DNA of 64,000 nt from Scylla paramamosain (Eukaryota > Arthropoda > Malacostraca > Decapoda > Portunidae): contig NC_087190.1 in assembly GCF_035594125.1 (NCBI RefSeq), positions 9,150,104 to 9,214,103 of the forward strand, written 5' to 3'. Both the position numbers and the translations under genes were made by a program. The notes under the pieces are model-generated. The model ran no database searches and was not told the DNA's origin. It was given only the letters and a program-made list of their open reading frames with translations. This document shows, piece after piece, positions 1 through 10,676 of the stretch; position 1 is the stretch's first letter; each line of letters starts with the position of its first letter.

Positions 1-1750
1 CGTGAGGCCTAGTTTGGACTAATGCTGTGGTATTTATGTAAGGGCACTGTTGAAATTGCTGAGATTGAGTACCCTGTTGCAGTATTGTATTGAAATTGCT
101 GGGACTCCGTTGTATACATATTAGGGGTCACTGCTGAGGGCAGGAAGACTCCTGACTCTGCTCGGGAGGTGGGAGTTTCCTACCTTGCGGAGTGTGACGG
201 AGGCGGGGAGCAAGCTGCTCCCTTGCTAGGACCAGACACGGTGGGTATTTACTCACATCGTGAGCCGCCCCTGTTGGCAGCTACTACTACAGTGTACCCG
301 AGGAGGGTTCTGTTTCTCAAGGACGTGTTGCCCCACTGCTTGCCAAGGCAGGAGTGGATGGCGAGGGTTGGGCAGTGTTGGTAGGTAATAATACTATTTA
401 CACTAATTTTAATAGCCGGCAGAGAGAGGATCACGGAGGTTTGATGCTTCATTTTGTTGTGCCATCTGCAGTTAAGAAAGCAAATAGTATGTAGCGGCCT
501 CTGATGTTAGGCCGGTTTGGAGTCGGATTGATTCAGGAGCTGTTGAGGCGGTTTTGGTGGTCGAATGTGGCCACGTGTGTTAGGTGTAACCACATTAGTC
601 AGGTTGGTAAGCCTGATTACCTCTCTTCTGGAGGCCTTCTTCCCCGTGTTAGGTCAGGTGCTGTTCCCCCTGGTGTGGGGATTATGAGTAATGTTGCCCA
701 ATTCCTCCTTCCGGGAGAATTATAATTATGTAGTTGGCGCAAGCGTTAAGGCGCAGCGTCGAAAGGCAGCGCTAAATGAGGGTGCCGGTGATGTGTTGCT
801 TGCTGGGGCTTTGTTTTGCAGAGTTGTTGTTACTGGTTAGGTTCTGGGCCTGAGCAATGTAGTATGTGATGATGGATGCCGTCCTCTTCGAAGCGACAAG
901 GTATCGCATTTGATAAGAGAGGACTGCACACAGGAGCAGTTGTTGGGAGCAATGGGGCTGGCCCAGAGGTGCGTTGGCCGGGCTCATGCTGAAGCTAGTG
1001 TTGTATTGTGCGGGAGTTTGGCTCCCTGTGCAGGAATGGGTGTGCTGCATCCTAGAGAGGAGCAGCCATCAGCTCGTTGCGGCGATACCTGTGTCATCGA
1101 GTGGTCAACGGAAGGAATGAGATGTGATAGTAATGCTGACGTTAAGAAGCAAGCTTGGTCGTGTCATGCCCATTAAGTACCATTCTGTTTTAATAAGAGC
1201 GTCCAGAAGGCACTTTTTTTTTTTTTGCCGAGGAAGTGGCACTTTTGTTCTATTCATCTCATGGGTATGGCACAGAGGCTCTGAGGAGCCATTAGCAGCC
1301 AAGCGGGAGTGAAGTTATGGGCAAGGAAGGCCCGGAGGAGAGATTAATATGTTCTTCAGTAAGAGACTTGAAGGGGCCAGTGAGTTCAACTAGATTGGCG
1401 GCCCAGAGGAAAAGTTTGTTCAGCCAGGAAGAGTATTGCCTGGTAGTGCCATGATGATACACCAGAAGGTTACGGCCCCTGTTGGGCTCGTTGAGTGCTG
1501 CAAGGATGTAGTGATGTCATTGTTTGGTGACTTGTAATTGTAAAAGGTGGAGGAAAAACAAGAGAAGAAGGAGTAGGATGGATAGTGAAGAGAGCAGAAG
1601 TGAGAGTAGGTGTAGAGATGGACCAAATATAGGATAGAGCAGACGACGGAGACAGAGAAGTTGGAATAGCCATAGTTTGTGGAGATGTGACACAGTTATG
1701 ATTCTCTGCAAGAGTAAACCTGCATACCGATGTAGCTGGGGAGATCACAG
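1..1750 (+). repeat. Interspersed repeat family A, copy A1 (unclassified, partly coding)
   Basis: This stretch is homologous to two other places in the window on the opposite strand. Positions about 300-740 match the reverse complement of 46020-46480, and about 850-1500 match the reverse complement of 25250-26000. Similarity is clearest at protein level: a segment near 915-1090 reads LIREDCTQEQLL and later CAGMGVLHPREEQPSARC, and the 25753-26031 copy has LMKEDCTRKQLL and CAGMGMLRPEKEQPSARC. Conserved cysteines and amino-acid-level conservation suggest decayed coding sequence of a mobile element. No RT, integrase or transposase motif was recognised, so the class is unknown. Confidence 0.6.
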
Positions 1751-2053
1751 TTCCTAGCTGAAAACCAGAGACAAATTTCGAGGGAGGAGCAGGAGAAAGA
1801 AGCAGGCGTTTGTGTATGAACAGCCAAATAGAGCCCTATTGGTTCCTGTTTTTATAATAACTGTTCGTGGTAGTGTTCTAGTAGCATCTGTTTCATAATT
1901 TGCGCAAGCCCTGTTTGAGTATAATGTGATTTGCCCCAATTAGTTATGTGCCAAGTTTTGAATTTATTATAGCCTAAAATTTTGTAAGCTTTAGTGTATC
2001 TTCCCAAATTTTCTGTTTGGGAGAGGTCATGCAGCATAAGGCAAGAGGAAGGA

Positions 2054-2055
<2 letters not shown>

Positions 2056-2125
<70 letters not shown>
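2056..2125. repeat. (GA)n microsatellite
   Basis: About 70 nt of nearly pure GA dinucleotide. The interval 1750-2055 before it shows no recognisable gene or repeat. Confidence 0.95.
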
Positions 2126-2127
<2 letters not shown>

Positions 2128-2243
2128 AAGGAAGGTGTGAGAAGTGGACGCACCACGGTCCCGTAGCTCCGATCGCTTCCCAAGTTTTAGTGTAAATTTT
2201 TCCGTACATAGTCACTCCCTTTCCTCACTTAAATTCATATTTC

Positions 2244-2483
2244 CCAGTGTTCATTTGTATTGAGTCCCACACATTATTTAGTTCGAGTCCCCCTTTGCTT
2301 ATAGAGTAATCAGTAGGCATCCAGCCATTACTAATCATAATTATTTTCGAAAGACAACCGTCCAGTGTTCATTTGTATTGAGTCCCACACATTATTTAGT
2401 TCGAGTCCCGCTTTGCTTATAGAGTAATCAGTAGGCATCCAGCCATTAGTAATCATAATTATTTTCGAAAGACAACCGTCCAT
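2244..2483. repeat. 118-bp tandem duplication (two units)
   Basis: Unit 1 starts at 2244 and unit 2 at 2362, a period of 118 bp. Only about two substitutions separate the units, so the duplication is recent. The sequence is non-coding. From 2484 to about 3000 I see a short G-run at 2516-2527 and nothing else recognisable. Confidence 0.92.
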
Positions 2484-2999
2484 ATTGTACCATTTAGCAG
2501 CCTGCGACGAGCTGCTGGGGGGGGGGGATGGTAGGCTGCACCTGTGTTCCACCCCCTTCCCTCGTGCATAAATCATTTTCTGTGACAAGTGGCGAGTCTC
2601 AGTTCTCACGCTCAGTCGTTGTGCAGTTGGTTAGTGCTGGGGGGTGGGACGTGCGTCTCAAGGTAGGACGAGGCTTAGAGAATATGCATGATTTAAGCTT
2701 TGAGGGCGTTTAGTTTCATATCATATTTGTCTAGTTAAGGCAGTAAGCCCATGCTCATGACAGATCGGAGATAAGCATCTTCAAAAGCCTGTCTGTGTGA
2801 TTCTTGGGCCTCGTTACTTAATATCTAGGCCACATTGACTCCTTGATTATTTGAGTCAAGTATTTGGCGTCTGGAATTGGTCAGTGGAATCCCCCTCTTT
2901 TGTGTGTGAACTAGTTGTTCGGTGTTTGTTATATTTGGTTATATTGTTAAATGATTCCGGGTTCCAGTGTTCTTTTACGGATTCTGGGTCCAGACGATT

Positions 3000-3615
3000 A
3001 CTGTAACACTACCATGTAGTAAATTATACTTCTTCCCCAGAACGTGTCATTTCTGTGGGAGGAATGGGGATGGGGGGGGGAGGTGCAGGACCAGTCTTTT
3101 GGGAAGCTGAATATAATACTGCACAGCAGAAGGAAATAATATTCTATGGATGTTGGTGGATTTTTGTCTTGTTGTTTGACAGGGTGGTAGTCCATAGAAT
3201 ATTATAATCATTATATGTACTTGTTGCTTGTCGTAGCTGTGCCTCCTACAACGATTCTTTCCCAGCTGTTGGAGTGACGTTTCGGTTGCGGTGTTCCCTT
3301 GCATGTAGGAGGTGAAATAGGCTGGAGACCTCAGTTGTATAATTCACCACAGGAGGCCAAGAATGTGTGAAGGTGAATGTGACCTTTGCATTACTCTGCG
3401 TAGGATGCAGTGTAGAGAGGCTGACCCTGGTAGTGGCAGTCAAGAAAAGGAGCGGAACCTGGTGTTATAACCGTTTATTTAGAGGGTGCAAGAGACCAGA
3501 AGGATCTTGTAACCCATAACTGGGCCCTTCACTATATTACGTATGTGGTAACATAGAAGGCTCGCTGAGGTAAAGGTTGCCATGAAAGGGGTGAAATTTG
3601 TGGTTGTAACAATAA

Positions 3616-3619
<4 letters not shown>
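3000..3619 (+). repeat. Repeat family B, copy B1
   Basis: This is one of five copies of an unclassified repeat (B1 here, B5 3699-4452, B2 17591-18330, B3 19700-20143, B4 38880-39613). Shared landmarks, in order, are a stem-loop (here 3136-3150 with 3191-3205), a block resembling GATTCTTTCCCAGC (3250-3272), a block around GGAGACCTCA (3322-3332), a GCAAGAGACC block (3489-3498) and a 3' end resembling GTGGTTGTAACAATA followed by a microsatellite. The 5' limit is uncertain. The microsatellite tail suggests a retroposed sequence, but no coding motif was found. Confidence 0.6.
3136..3205 (+). other. Stem-loop of repeat B1 (15-bp perfect stem)
   Basis: Positions 3136-3150 are the exact reverse complement of 3191-3205, with a 40-nt loop. 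The same position in the other four family-B copies also forms a stem, but with different bases. Confidence 0.85.
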
Positions 3620-3703
<84 letters not shown>

Positions 3704-3732
3704 CTACAACCACAATTTTCAACCCTTTCACC
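3584..3732. repeat. Inverted repeat around a (TA)n tract
   Basis: The 3' end of B1 (3584-3613) and the 3' end of inverted copy B5 (3700-3732) are imperfect inverted repeats separated by (TA)n at about 3620-3700. Because (TA)n is self-complementary, the whole block can fold as one long hairpin. Confidence 0.85.
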
Positions 3733-4452
3733 AAGCTGCCCCACCTGGACTAGCTCCAATGAGCCACCTCTTACGTGGACTCAGTGCAGAGCTGACAAAC
3801 GGGTGTACAGGGTCCCTTGTGGCTCTTGCACAACTGTCGTAATTCAAGGTCACACTAAGCTGAGGTCACCAGACTTTTACTCAACCACAGACAAGGGAAA
3901 TACTCCAAACAACACTTAACACCCACAGCTGGAGAAGAATCGACAACCACATCTAGGAAAAACAGTTAACATACAATAACATGTATATGGTTGAGGTATA
4001 ATATCCTGTTGGGCTTCTGCCCTCCGTGACAGTCCTCCCACTGCCCAACAGTGTCATATCCCCAAGCCAATTAGTATCATTTACTGCCCCCTGGGCAACA
4101 GGCCTTGTCAGGACATGAGGAGGGAGTAAAGTTTACTATGCGGCTAATTACTTAGGTCTTCTGCGGCTGAACTGCATCAGCCCACAGTATCATTTCAGAC
4201 AAAATAGGGTCACTAACAAGGAACACCAGAAATTACAGTAAAATGAGTGCCCATAAACACACAGAGGGTCAGTCACCGCTCACTGCGCCAGCTCGACATA
4301 TATATACTCTCATAAAGGCGAGGAGTCACTTCCCTGGGTATGGTGTGTAATTCGCAACTACCCTTACTGGCAGACTTCTATGGAGATTCTTATTCTGTAT
4401 AAAACAGGTCGGAGCATAATGCCAGTAGTGACTCACTTATCTCTTTAAGGCA
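3699..4452 (-). repeat. Repeat family B, copy B5 (inverted relative to B1)
   Basis: Read on the - strand this matches B1 and B4 over the middle and 3' part. The stem-loop here is 4006-4014 paired with 4043-4051, a perfect 9-bp GC-rich stem with a 28-nt loop. The block reading CTCCCTCCTCA near 4117 also matches B4 near 39190. It ends where LINE 5'-terminal sequence begins at about 4453. Confidence 0.55.
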
Positions 4453-5970
4453 ACCAGGAGGAGGCATTAGACACCTGCCTCTACTACATTCAACCTACAT
4501 TCAACCTGTTCCTAAAAGGGTGACCGCTCTAATCCCTCAAACTACCGTCCTATTGCTTTAATTTCCTGCTTATCTAAAGTTTTTGAATCTATCCTCAACA
4601 GGAAGATTCTTAAACATCTATCAGTTCACAACCTTTTATCTGATCGCCAGTGTGGGTTCCGTCAAGGCCGCTCTACTGGTGATCTGGCTTTCCTCACTGA
4701 GTCTTGGTCATCCTCTTTTAGAGATTTTGGTGAAACTTTTGCTGTTGCCTTGGACATATCAAAAGCCTTTGATAGAGTCTGGCACAAAGCTTTGATTTCC
4801 AAACTACCCTCTTACGGCTTCTATCCTTCTCTCTGTAACTTCATCTCAAGTTTCCTTTCTGACCGTTCTATTGCTGCTGTGGTAGACGGTTACTGTTCTT
4901 CTCCTAAATCTATTAACAGTGGTGTTCCTCAGGGTTCTGTCCTGTCACCCACTCTCTTCTTATTATTCATTAGTGATCTTCTAAACCAAACTTCTTGTCC
5001 TATCCACTCCTACGCTGATGATACCACCCTGCACTTTTCCACGTCTTTTCATAGACGTCCAACCCTTCAGGAGGTAAACATATCACGCAGGGAAGCCACA
5101 GAACGCCTGACTTCTGATCTTTCTAAAATTTCTGATTGGGGCAGAGCAAACTTGGTATTGTTCAATGCCTCAAAAACTCAATTCCTCCATCTATCAACTC
5201 GACACAACCTTCCAGACAACTATCCCCTCTTCTTTAATGACACTCAACTGTCCCCCTCTTCTACACTGAACATCCTCGGTCTGTCCTTTACTTATAATCT
5301 GAACTGGAAACTTCACAGCTCATCTCTAGGTAAAATAGTTTCTATGAAGTTAAGTGTTCTGAGACGTCTCCGCCAGTTTTTCTCACCCCCCCAGCTGCTA
5401 ACTCTGTACAAGGGCCTTATCCGTCCATGTATGGAGTATGCTTCACATGTCTGGGGGGTTCCACTCATACTGCTCTTCTAGACAGGGTGGAATCAAAAGC
5501 TTTTCGTCTCATCAACTTCTCTCCTCTAACTGACTGTCTTCAGCCTCTCTTTCACCGTCGCAATGTTGCATATCTAGCTGTCTTCTACCGCTATTTTCAT
5601 GCTAACTGCTCTTCTGATCTTGCTAACTGCATGCCTCCCCTCCTTCCGCAGCCTCGCTGCACAAGACTTTCTTCTTTCTCTCACCCCTATTCTGTCCACC
5701 TCTCTAACGCAAGAGTTAACCAGCATTCTCAACCATTTATCCCTTTCTCTGGTAAACTCTGGAACTCCCTGCCTGCTTCTGTATTTCCACCTTCCTATGA
5801 CTTGAATTCCTTCAAGAGGGAGGTTTCAAGACACTTATCCATCAATTTTTTACCACTGCTTTGACTCTTTTATGGGACTGGCATTTCAGTGGGTATTTTT
5901 TTTTATTAGATTTTTGTTGCCCTTGGCCAGTATCCTTCCTACATAAAAAAAAAAAAAAAAAAAAAAAAAA
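4453..5970 (+). mobile_element. LINE-1w copy 1, internally deleted, poly(A)-tailed
   Basis: The first about 28 bp resemble the extreme 5' end of the family (GGAGGC..TAGACACCTGCC, as at 38300 on the - strand). The sequence then jumps to the reverse-transcriptase region at about 4490, so the 5' UTR, endonuclease and first part of RT are missing. RT is readable at 4750-5481, with the DISKAFDRVWH motif, GVPQGSVLSPTLF and the catalytic YADDTT. It continues in another frame at 5427-5864 through the C-terminal domain. One missing G near 5455 explains the frame change. A 25-nt poly(A) tail ends it at 5970. Confidence 0.85.
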
Positions 5971-6124
5971 CCCAGCTAACTAGTATCCTGCCTTAGTCTC
6001 CTTTAAATATCAGAGCACGTCTCAGTACATCTTCTACTTCCAAGTGCTGAAATTAACTAACACCTCTCTCCAGTGTTCCCAAAAGTGTTGGGCGTAAAAG
6101 CGCTAGAATGCGCAAAAAATATGA

Positions 6125-6250
6125 AAAAAAAAATGAATAAAATAAATAAATAAATAAATAAAAAATGAAAATAAAATAAATAAAATAAATAAAAAAATAA
6201 AGATGAAAATAAATGAATAAATAAATAAATAAATAAATAATAAAATAATA
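6125..6250. repeat. (AAAT)n-rich simple repeat
   Basis: A-rich tetranucleotide array, mostly AAAT/AATA, just inside the left end of the hAT element, grading into (AAT)n near 6250-6270. Confidence 0.9.
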
Positions 6251-6994
6251 ATGATAATAATAATAATAATATATCTTTCATCTATCAATATCATTTATGT
6301 AACAACCAGCCTACAGTATTCTAAAAAAAAAATAATGACCTCTACAATGATTAATAGTTTACCTACTCTTAGTTCAGGGAAAAAATGATGGAATATTCTA
6401 GCTGGTCGTCATCTTCACAGACTTCACCCTCTTCAGCTATGACGAACATTGTGGTCCAGTTCCTGACAACTTTGTGCTATAAGTTGCCATCGTTCCTATT
6501 CTCATCACAATATGTTCTGGCAATTGATAAGAATAGCAAGACTCCTGAACTCTGCAGAGTCCATTTCTCACAGCAAGAATGGCACTGACAGATTTGGAGC
6601 TGATCTGGTTTCTGAGTTTGTTTTTCACGATGTTGATTTCACTGCAAGAGCCTCTCAACCTCAGCATTTGAGTGGGGGAGTGATATAACACTTCATGCAA
6701 CTTGACATAGATCTTCAAAACTATTCATTCTTGTTGCATCTTTGTAATTCAACACTTCAGTCCAATATTTTTCTGTTGATTTCACCTCTTGCCATCTAAC
6801 AATAGTTCAATTTCTCCATTAACTATCGCTTCTATCAATTTATTCAGGAAGATAGCACAGGATCTCAACAATTTTTGTTATTGGTTCTTTAAGCACTCTT
6901 CAACAGAAAACTTTTTTTTTTTTTTCAAAATTTTGAAGTTATCAAGTAGTCTCAGTTTTAATTCGTCACACAATTTGACAACACATGAAATGTA

Positions 6995-7577
6995 GTGCTC
7001 GCGCAGTTGTTACATGAGAACGTAAGAACATAAGAAATGAGGGAAGTTGCAAGAAGCCACCAGGCTTACACGTGGCAGTTCCTGTGTGAAATATACTTAC
7101 TTGTTTCCACCTATCATCCCCATCCATAAATCCGTCTAATCTTCTCTTAAAGCTCCTTGATCTCTTAGCACTAACAACTTGATTACTTAGTCCGTTCCAT
7201 TCATCTACCACTCTATTTGAGAACCAATTTCTTCTTATCTCTTTCTTAAACCTAATTTTTTCCAAGTTTGAACCCGTTATTTCTTGTTCTGTCCTGGTTG
7301 CTGATCGTAAGAATTTTGCTTACGTCCCCTTGTTATAACCTTTATATCACTTAAAGACTTCTATCAGGTCACCTCTTAGCCTACGTCTCTCTATAGAATG
7401 TGAATTTAACAGCTTCAATCTCGCGGATGTGGGGACCAGAACTGCACAACGTAGTCTAAATGAGGTCTGACTTGCGCCAAATATAACTTTAATGTTACTT
7501 TAGGCCTTCTACTTTTAACACTCCTAAAAATAAATCCTAATAACCTATTTGCCCTGTTTCTGGCCTCTATGCATTGC
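6995..7577 (-). mobile_element. CR1/L2-like LINE 3' fragment nested in the hAT element
   Basis: On the - strand it encodes the C-terminal end of a CR1-like reverse transcriptase: CIEARNRANRLLGFIFRSV and VRPHLDYVVQFWSP (about 7420-7575), then RRNWFSNRVVDEWNGLS and SFKRRLD (7100-7260). It ends in the AAGAACATAAGAAA-type 3' tail near 7015-7040. hAT transposase sequence resumes on both sides, so this is a 5'-truncated insertion. A fragment of the same kind recurs as a foldback at 32106-32283. Confidence 0.8.
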
Positions 7578-8128
7578 TTTCTTAGTTGCTGAGAACCCTG
7601 TGTCAGATTTGAAGTAGCACACAGTTTTTCGAACTCATAGCCCATAGGTGCTCTTGGTTAGTGTAGCTGGCAATGCTAGAACTTAATGGATCTATTCTTG
7701 AGGTAGGTATCATCACTCTCCGATTTGTTGCAGTAAAGAGAAATGCGAGGTCTGACAAGCTTTGTTGGGTCCACACTTTCATCTTGAAAGATTTTCACTT
7801 TTTTTTAATCCTGCTGAATTAGGAGCAGAAAGAGCATATAGAGTTTGTTGATGCGATCAGTGTACATACTGTACAACATTTCTACAGTAAAGCACTTTTC
7901 ATCTGACCTTGCTATGTTGAAGTGCATTGTAAGTTCATTCCACTGACATATAATATGGGTTACTGCAGGCTCCAGTGATATCCACCTAGAGTCACGAACT
8001 CTAGTATCTGCAGCGGTTTTGAACCATCATTGAGAGTTTCATACAGTTTTGTAGATAAATTGTCTCTTACAGGATGGGCAAAAACCATCTGTAAGTCTCA
8101 CGCACGAAGAACCCATAATTTCTTGGTA

Positions 8129-9363
8129 CCGTCATTTAAGGGAAAAGTGGCCAAAAAATGCTTAATTTCTATAATTACGGGCTAATAAAATAGAAATGAA
8201 AGACTTTTTATTAACAATACTTCCAGCACAAAATACAGGGTTTTCCCCAATTTAAGGTCATATACCTGAGTACAAAAATTTTTAAAAATATAGGTAGGCT
8301 GTCTGCATACAAAAGACTTTCATATGTAAAAAATGTGTTGGGGTATGGGATGGCCATTGATAAATAGGGCAAAGGTGGCCAATACTTAACGCACACACAA
8401 TCCATGAATATGTTTTCTATCATGATCCTGCCTTTATAGGTCCCTGCCAGAGTCAATTTTCTAATGATCGGGTCTTTAGACACTTCTGTGAGGTCATCAG
8501 TGTTAGGTTTTTTGAAGCACAATTGGTTAAAAACTTCGTGTTTAGCACTTTCGACCCTTCTGAAGAAGTCCACTGTAACAGTGGACTCCTCTACTTCTTT
8601 CACCCGGCCAACAAAGTGATGAGGCACCTTTCCTTCCTTGAACCTTACTAGCACATAACTTGCATGTCAAATCCAATGTTGACCCATCCTCTTGTTCCTC
8701 CTCTTCTACTGTCTCTATCGGTAGTGGCTTTACATCTTTTTGCTCTTGGGATCATCTGTTAAGTTTGTCTCGTCGTAGTTGATTATGTGTGTTGGCAGCA
8801 CACCTGCTAGAGTTCTCTCTAACCGCTCAAAGTACTGCTCGACGTCTTTCTCAGTGACAGCAGCTCGTTTTCTGGATATGTTCTGGCACAGGCGCTGTGA
8901 CAGCAGGTCTTGATGTCTCTTGAGAAAATTTTATGCCCAATCTACTCCTGGCATGTTATTCTTGAATTGGGGGATGTTTATCTGAAAAGATTTTAATAAA
9001 GAATATTGTCCACTTTTGCCCCACATATTTGGCCACTTTTGCCCCGAGGTAGAAAATGTATATCCATCTTTTACACACTTAAAGTAGACCTTTAACATTG
9101 GTTATATACACACCTGATTAACAGTCCGGTAATGGCTCCAAAGTTGATCACTCTAGTAATGCTGAACTATGGGCCTTGGCATCTACAGAGAATCATTCTC
9201 TGAAAAGAACAACCCCTACTTTTTTTTTTTTATAGACAGGATAATAAAACAACCAACTACTATGTGTTTTGTTTAATTCCTCCCTTTATTTTGTTGACAA
9301 AAAAAAAAATGGAATGTAACACAGCTGGTGGCCACTTTTACCCCATATGGCCACTTATGACGG
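8129..9363 (-). mobile_element. pogo/Tigger-like DNA transposon, internally deleted, TA target duplication
   Basis: The element starts CCGTCAT at 8129 and ends with the inverse ATGACGG at 9363. TA dinucleotides flank it at 8127-8128 and 9364-9365, as expected for Tc1/mariner-pogo insertion. Repeated GGCCACTTTTGCCCC-like motifs lie subterminally (8143-8153, 9018-9056, 9328-9355). It lies inside the hAT transposase ORF: the hAT codons on the two sides (AESL and PRN) read in one frame across the shared TA, so this is a clean nested insertion. Length is 1235 bp. Confidence 0.9.
8211..8980 (-). pseudogene. DDE_1-type (pogo/Tigger/jerky) transposase remnant, catalytic core deleted
   Basis: Read on the - strand from about 8980, the sequence encodes the DNA-binding end typical of DDE_1 transposases: an NIPQFKNNMPGVDWA segment, FLKRHQDLLS, then KRAAVT and the INYDETNLTDDP segment that carries the first catalytic aspartate (about 8740-8790). 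After a short frame-broken linker it passes directly into the C-terminal domain at 8654-8211 (VLVRFKEGKVPHHFVGRVK...). The middle of the family protein, with the second and third catalytic acids, is absent. The element is therefore non-autonomous. Confidence 0.8.
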
Positions 9364-10676
9364 TAGTGATTCTGCAGCAGCATGGGACAAAGCCAGTTGA
9401 ACTAAGTGGCATACATACCGCACCATGATCAAATTTGGAAGTTGCAGATCCTGTTTTAAAAACTGATACACACCATTATTTAAGCTGACATTGACACTTG
9501 CATTATCAAATTCAACACTGAATAAATTTTGAGTGCTCAACTGCACATCACTCAAGAGTTCCTTAATAACGTTCACAATGGACTGTGCTGTTCCATCTTC
9601 CTAGAAAAGTTAATACTATCTTCTGTAATTTCCTACTGAAGTACCTTACAGTAACATCAAGAAGCTTTGTGACAGATTTGTCAGTTTATTCATCTATTAG
9701 GAGGCTGTACTTTTCACCAGAAATATCTTCCTTTAGACTTTTCATGAAGTAGAATGCTAGCTTAAGATTTTTCACAACACTGCTGTCACTGAACATTTGT
9801 TTGCAAACTTCTAAAACATGGTCCACAGTAAGAAATGATGTGTGTTCAGCGATCATCATTGCTATTCGTCCTTCTGCCTTACTGGCCGATCGGCGCTATG
9901 AGTCACTGGCATGAGTGACTGGTATTTTTGTTTGGCTTGAACTGGAGAAAGGTTCTGCAGCACGAACATGTCTTACAGAAGTTGTGTGCTTTCTCAAGTC
10001 ACTAAGTTTTGCTGTGACTTCACATTCGAAGAACATACAAAGAACCTTTGTTTTGTCTTTTCAACATGTTTTAACCACTCTTTAAGCTCTGGAAAAGATT
10101 CCCAGTTTTTTTCTGTATGTTTGGCCGTACGATGGTGGCATTGTGATCACAAATTAATGTGGGGAATGAAGGCACCGAGTGACCGAGGGACAGGAAGAAC
10201 CGAACAACTAAAAGTGAGGCCTGAGTGACGACTGAGGCAGCTGAGTGAGACAGCGGCCGCGGCGTCGATCAGACTCGACCGTGAGCTGAACGCGTCACAG
10301 ACTAGTTACAAGCCAAGGGAAGCGCCACCGAGCCTGACCAATCGAGGGAATACATGTACGATACACGAGTCACGACGTCCGCTGGGATTCCCGAGATGGG
10401 GTTGCGGAAGGGGATATGAGACGTTTCATGAAGAGATACGTTAAATCATGAAAATGCCTATAATATTTTCCTATCAAGTTAGAGGCATTGACAATGACGT
10501 GTCCCAAGTTAAGTACTATAACTATCCGCCATCAAACATCTGTAATGTAGTCCCATAATTGCGAACAAATTGTGTAACTTAATGTTGTAATCTGTCACTC
10601 GAGTCACTCTTCATTCTCTATAGGGAAGGGAGGAGGGGAAGGAGGAAGGGAAGGGGTTTGGTCACTTAATGATGAA

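Larger units (their letters stand above)
6437..10141 (-). pseudogene. hAT transposase with N-terminal BED-like zinc finger, decayed and twice interrupted
   Basis: The likely start is an ATG at 10141 (MPPSYGQTYR...). A BED-type finger region follows, with a LSDLRKHTTSVRHVRAAEPF stretch near 9960-10030. Then come the RNase-H-fold core with a YSLLIDE.TD segment (about 9680; the first acidic position, partly broken by a stop), a CHLVQLALSHAAAES block at 9355-9430 and a NELTMHFNIARSDEKCFT block near 7890-7940. The C-terminal dimerisation region contains a LPHSNAEVERLFS-like stretch near 6660-6690 and NIVKNKLRNQISSKS within 6437-6718. The layout resembles vertebrate ZNF862/KIAA1586-type hAT-derived proteins (family knowledge). 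Multiple stops and frameshifts show it is inactive. Confidence 0.82.

Noticed and set aside
504..725. Possible integrase zinc-binding (H2C2) domain in family A (RRFWWSNVATCVRCNH)
   Set aside because: Superficial likeness only. The histidine-cysteine spacing is wrong, and the A3 copy does not preserve it.
2516..2527. G-run as a G-quadruplex
   Set aside because: A single homopolymer run. No four-tract pattern in the vicinity.
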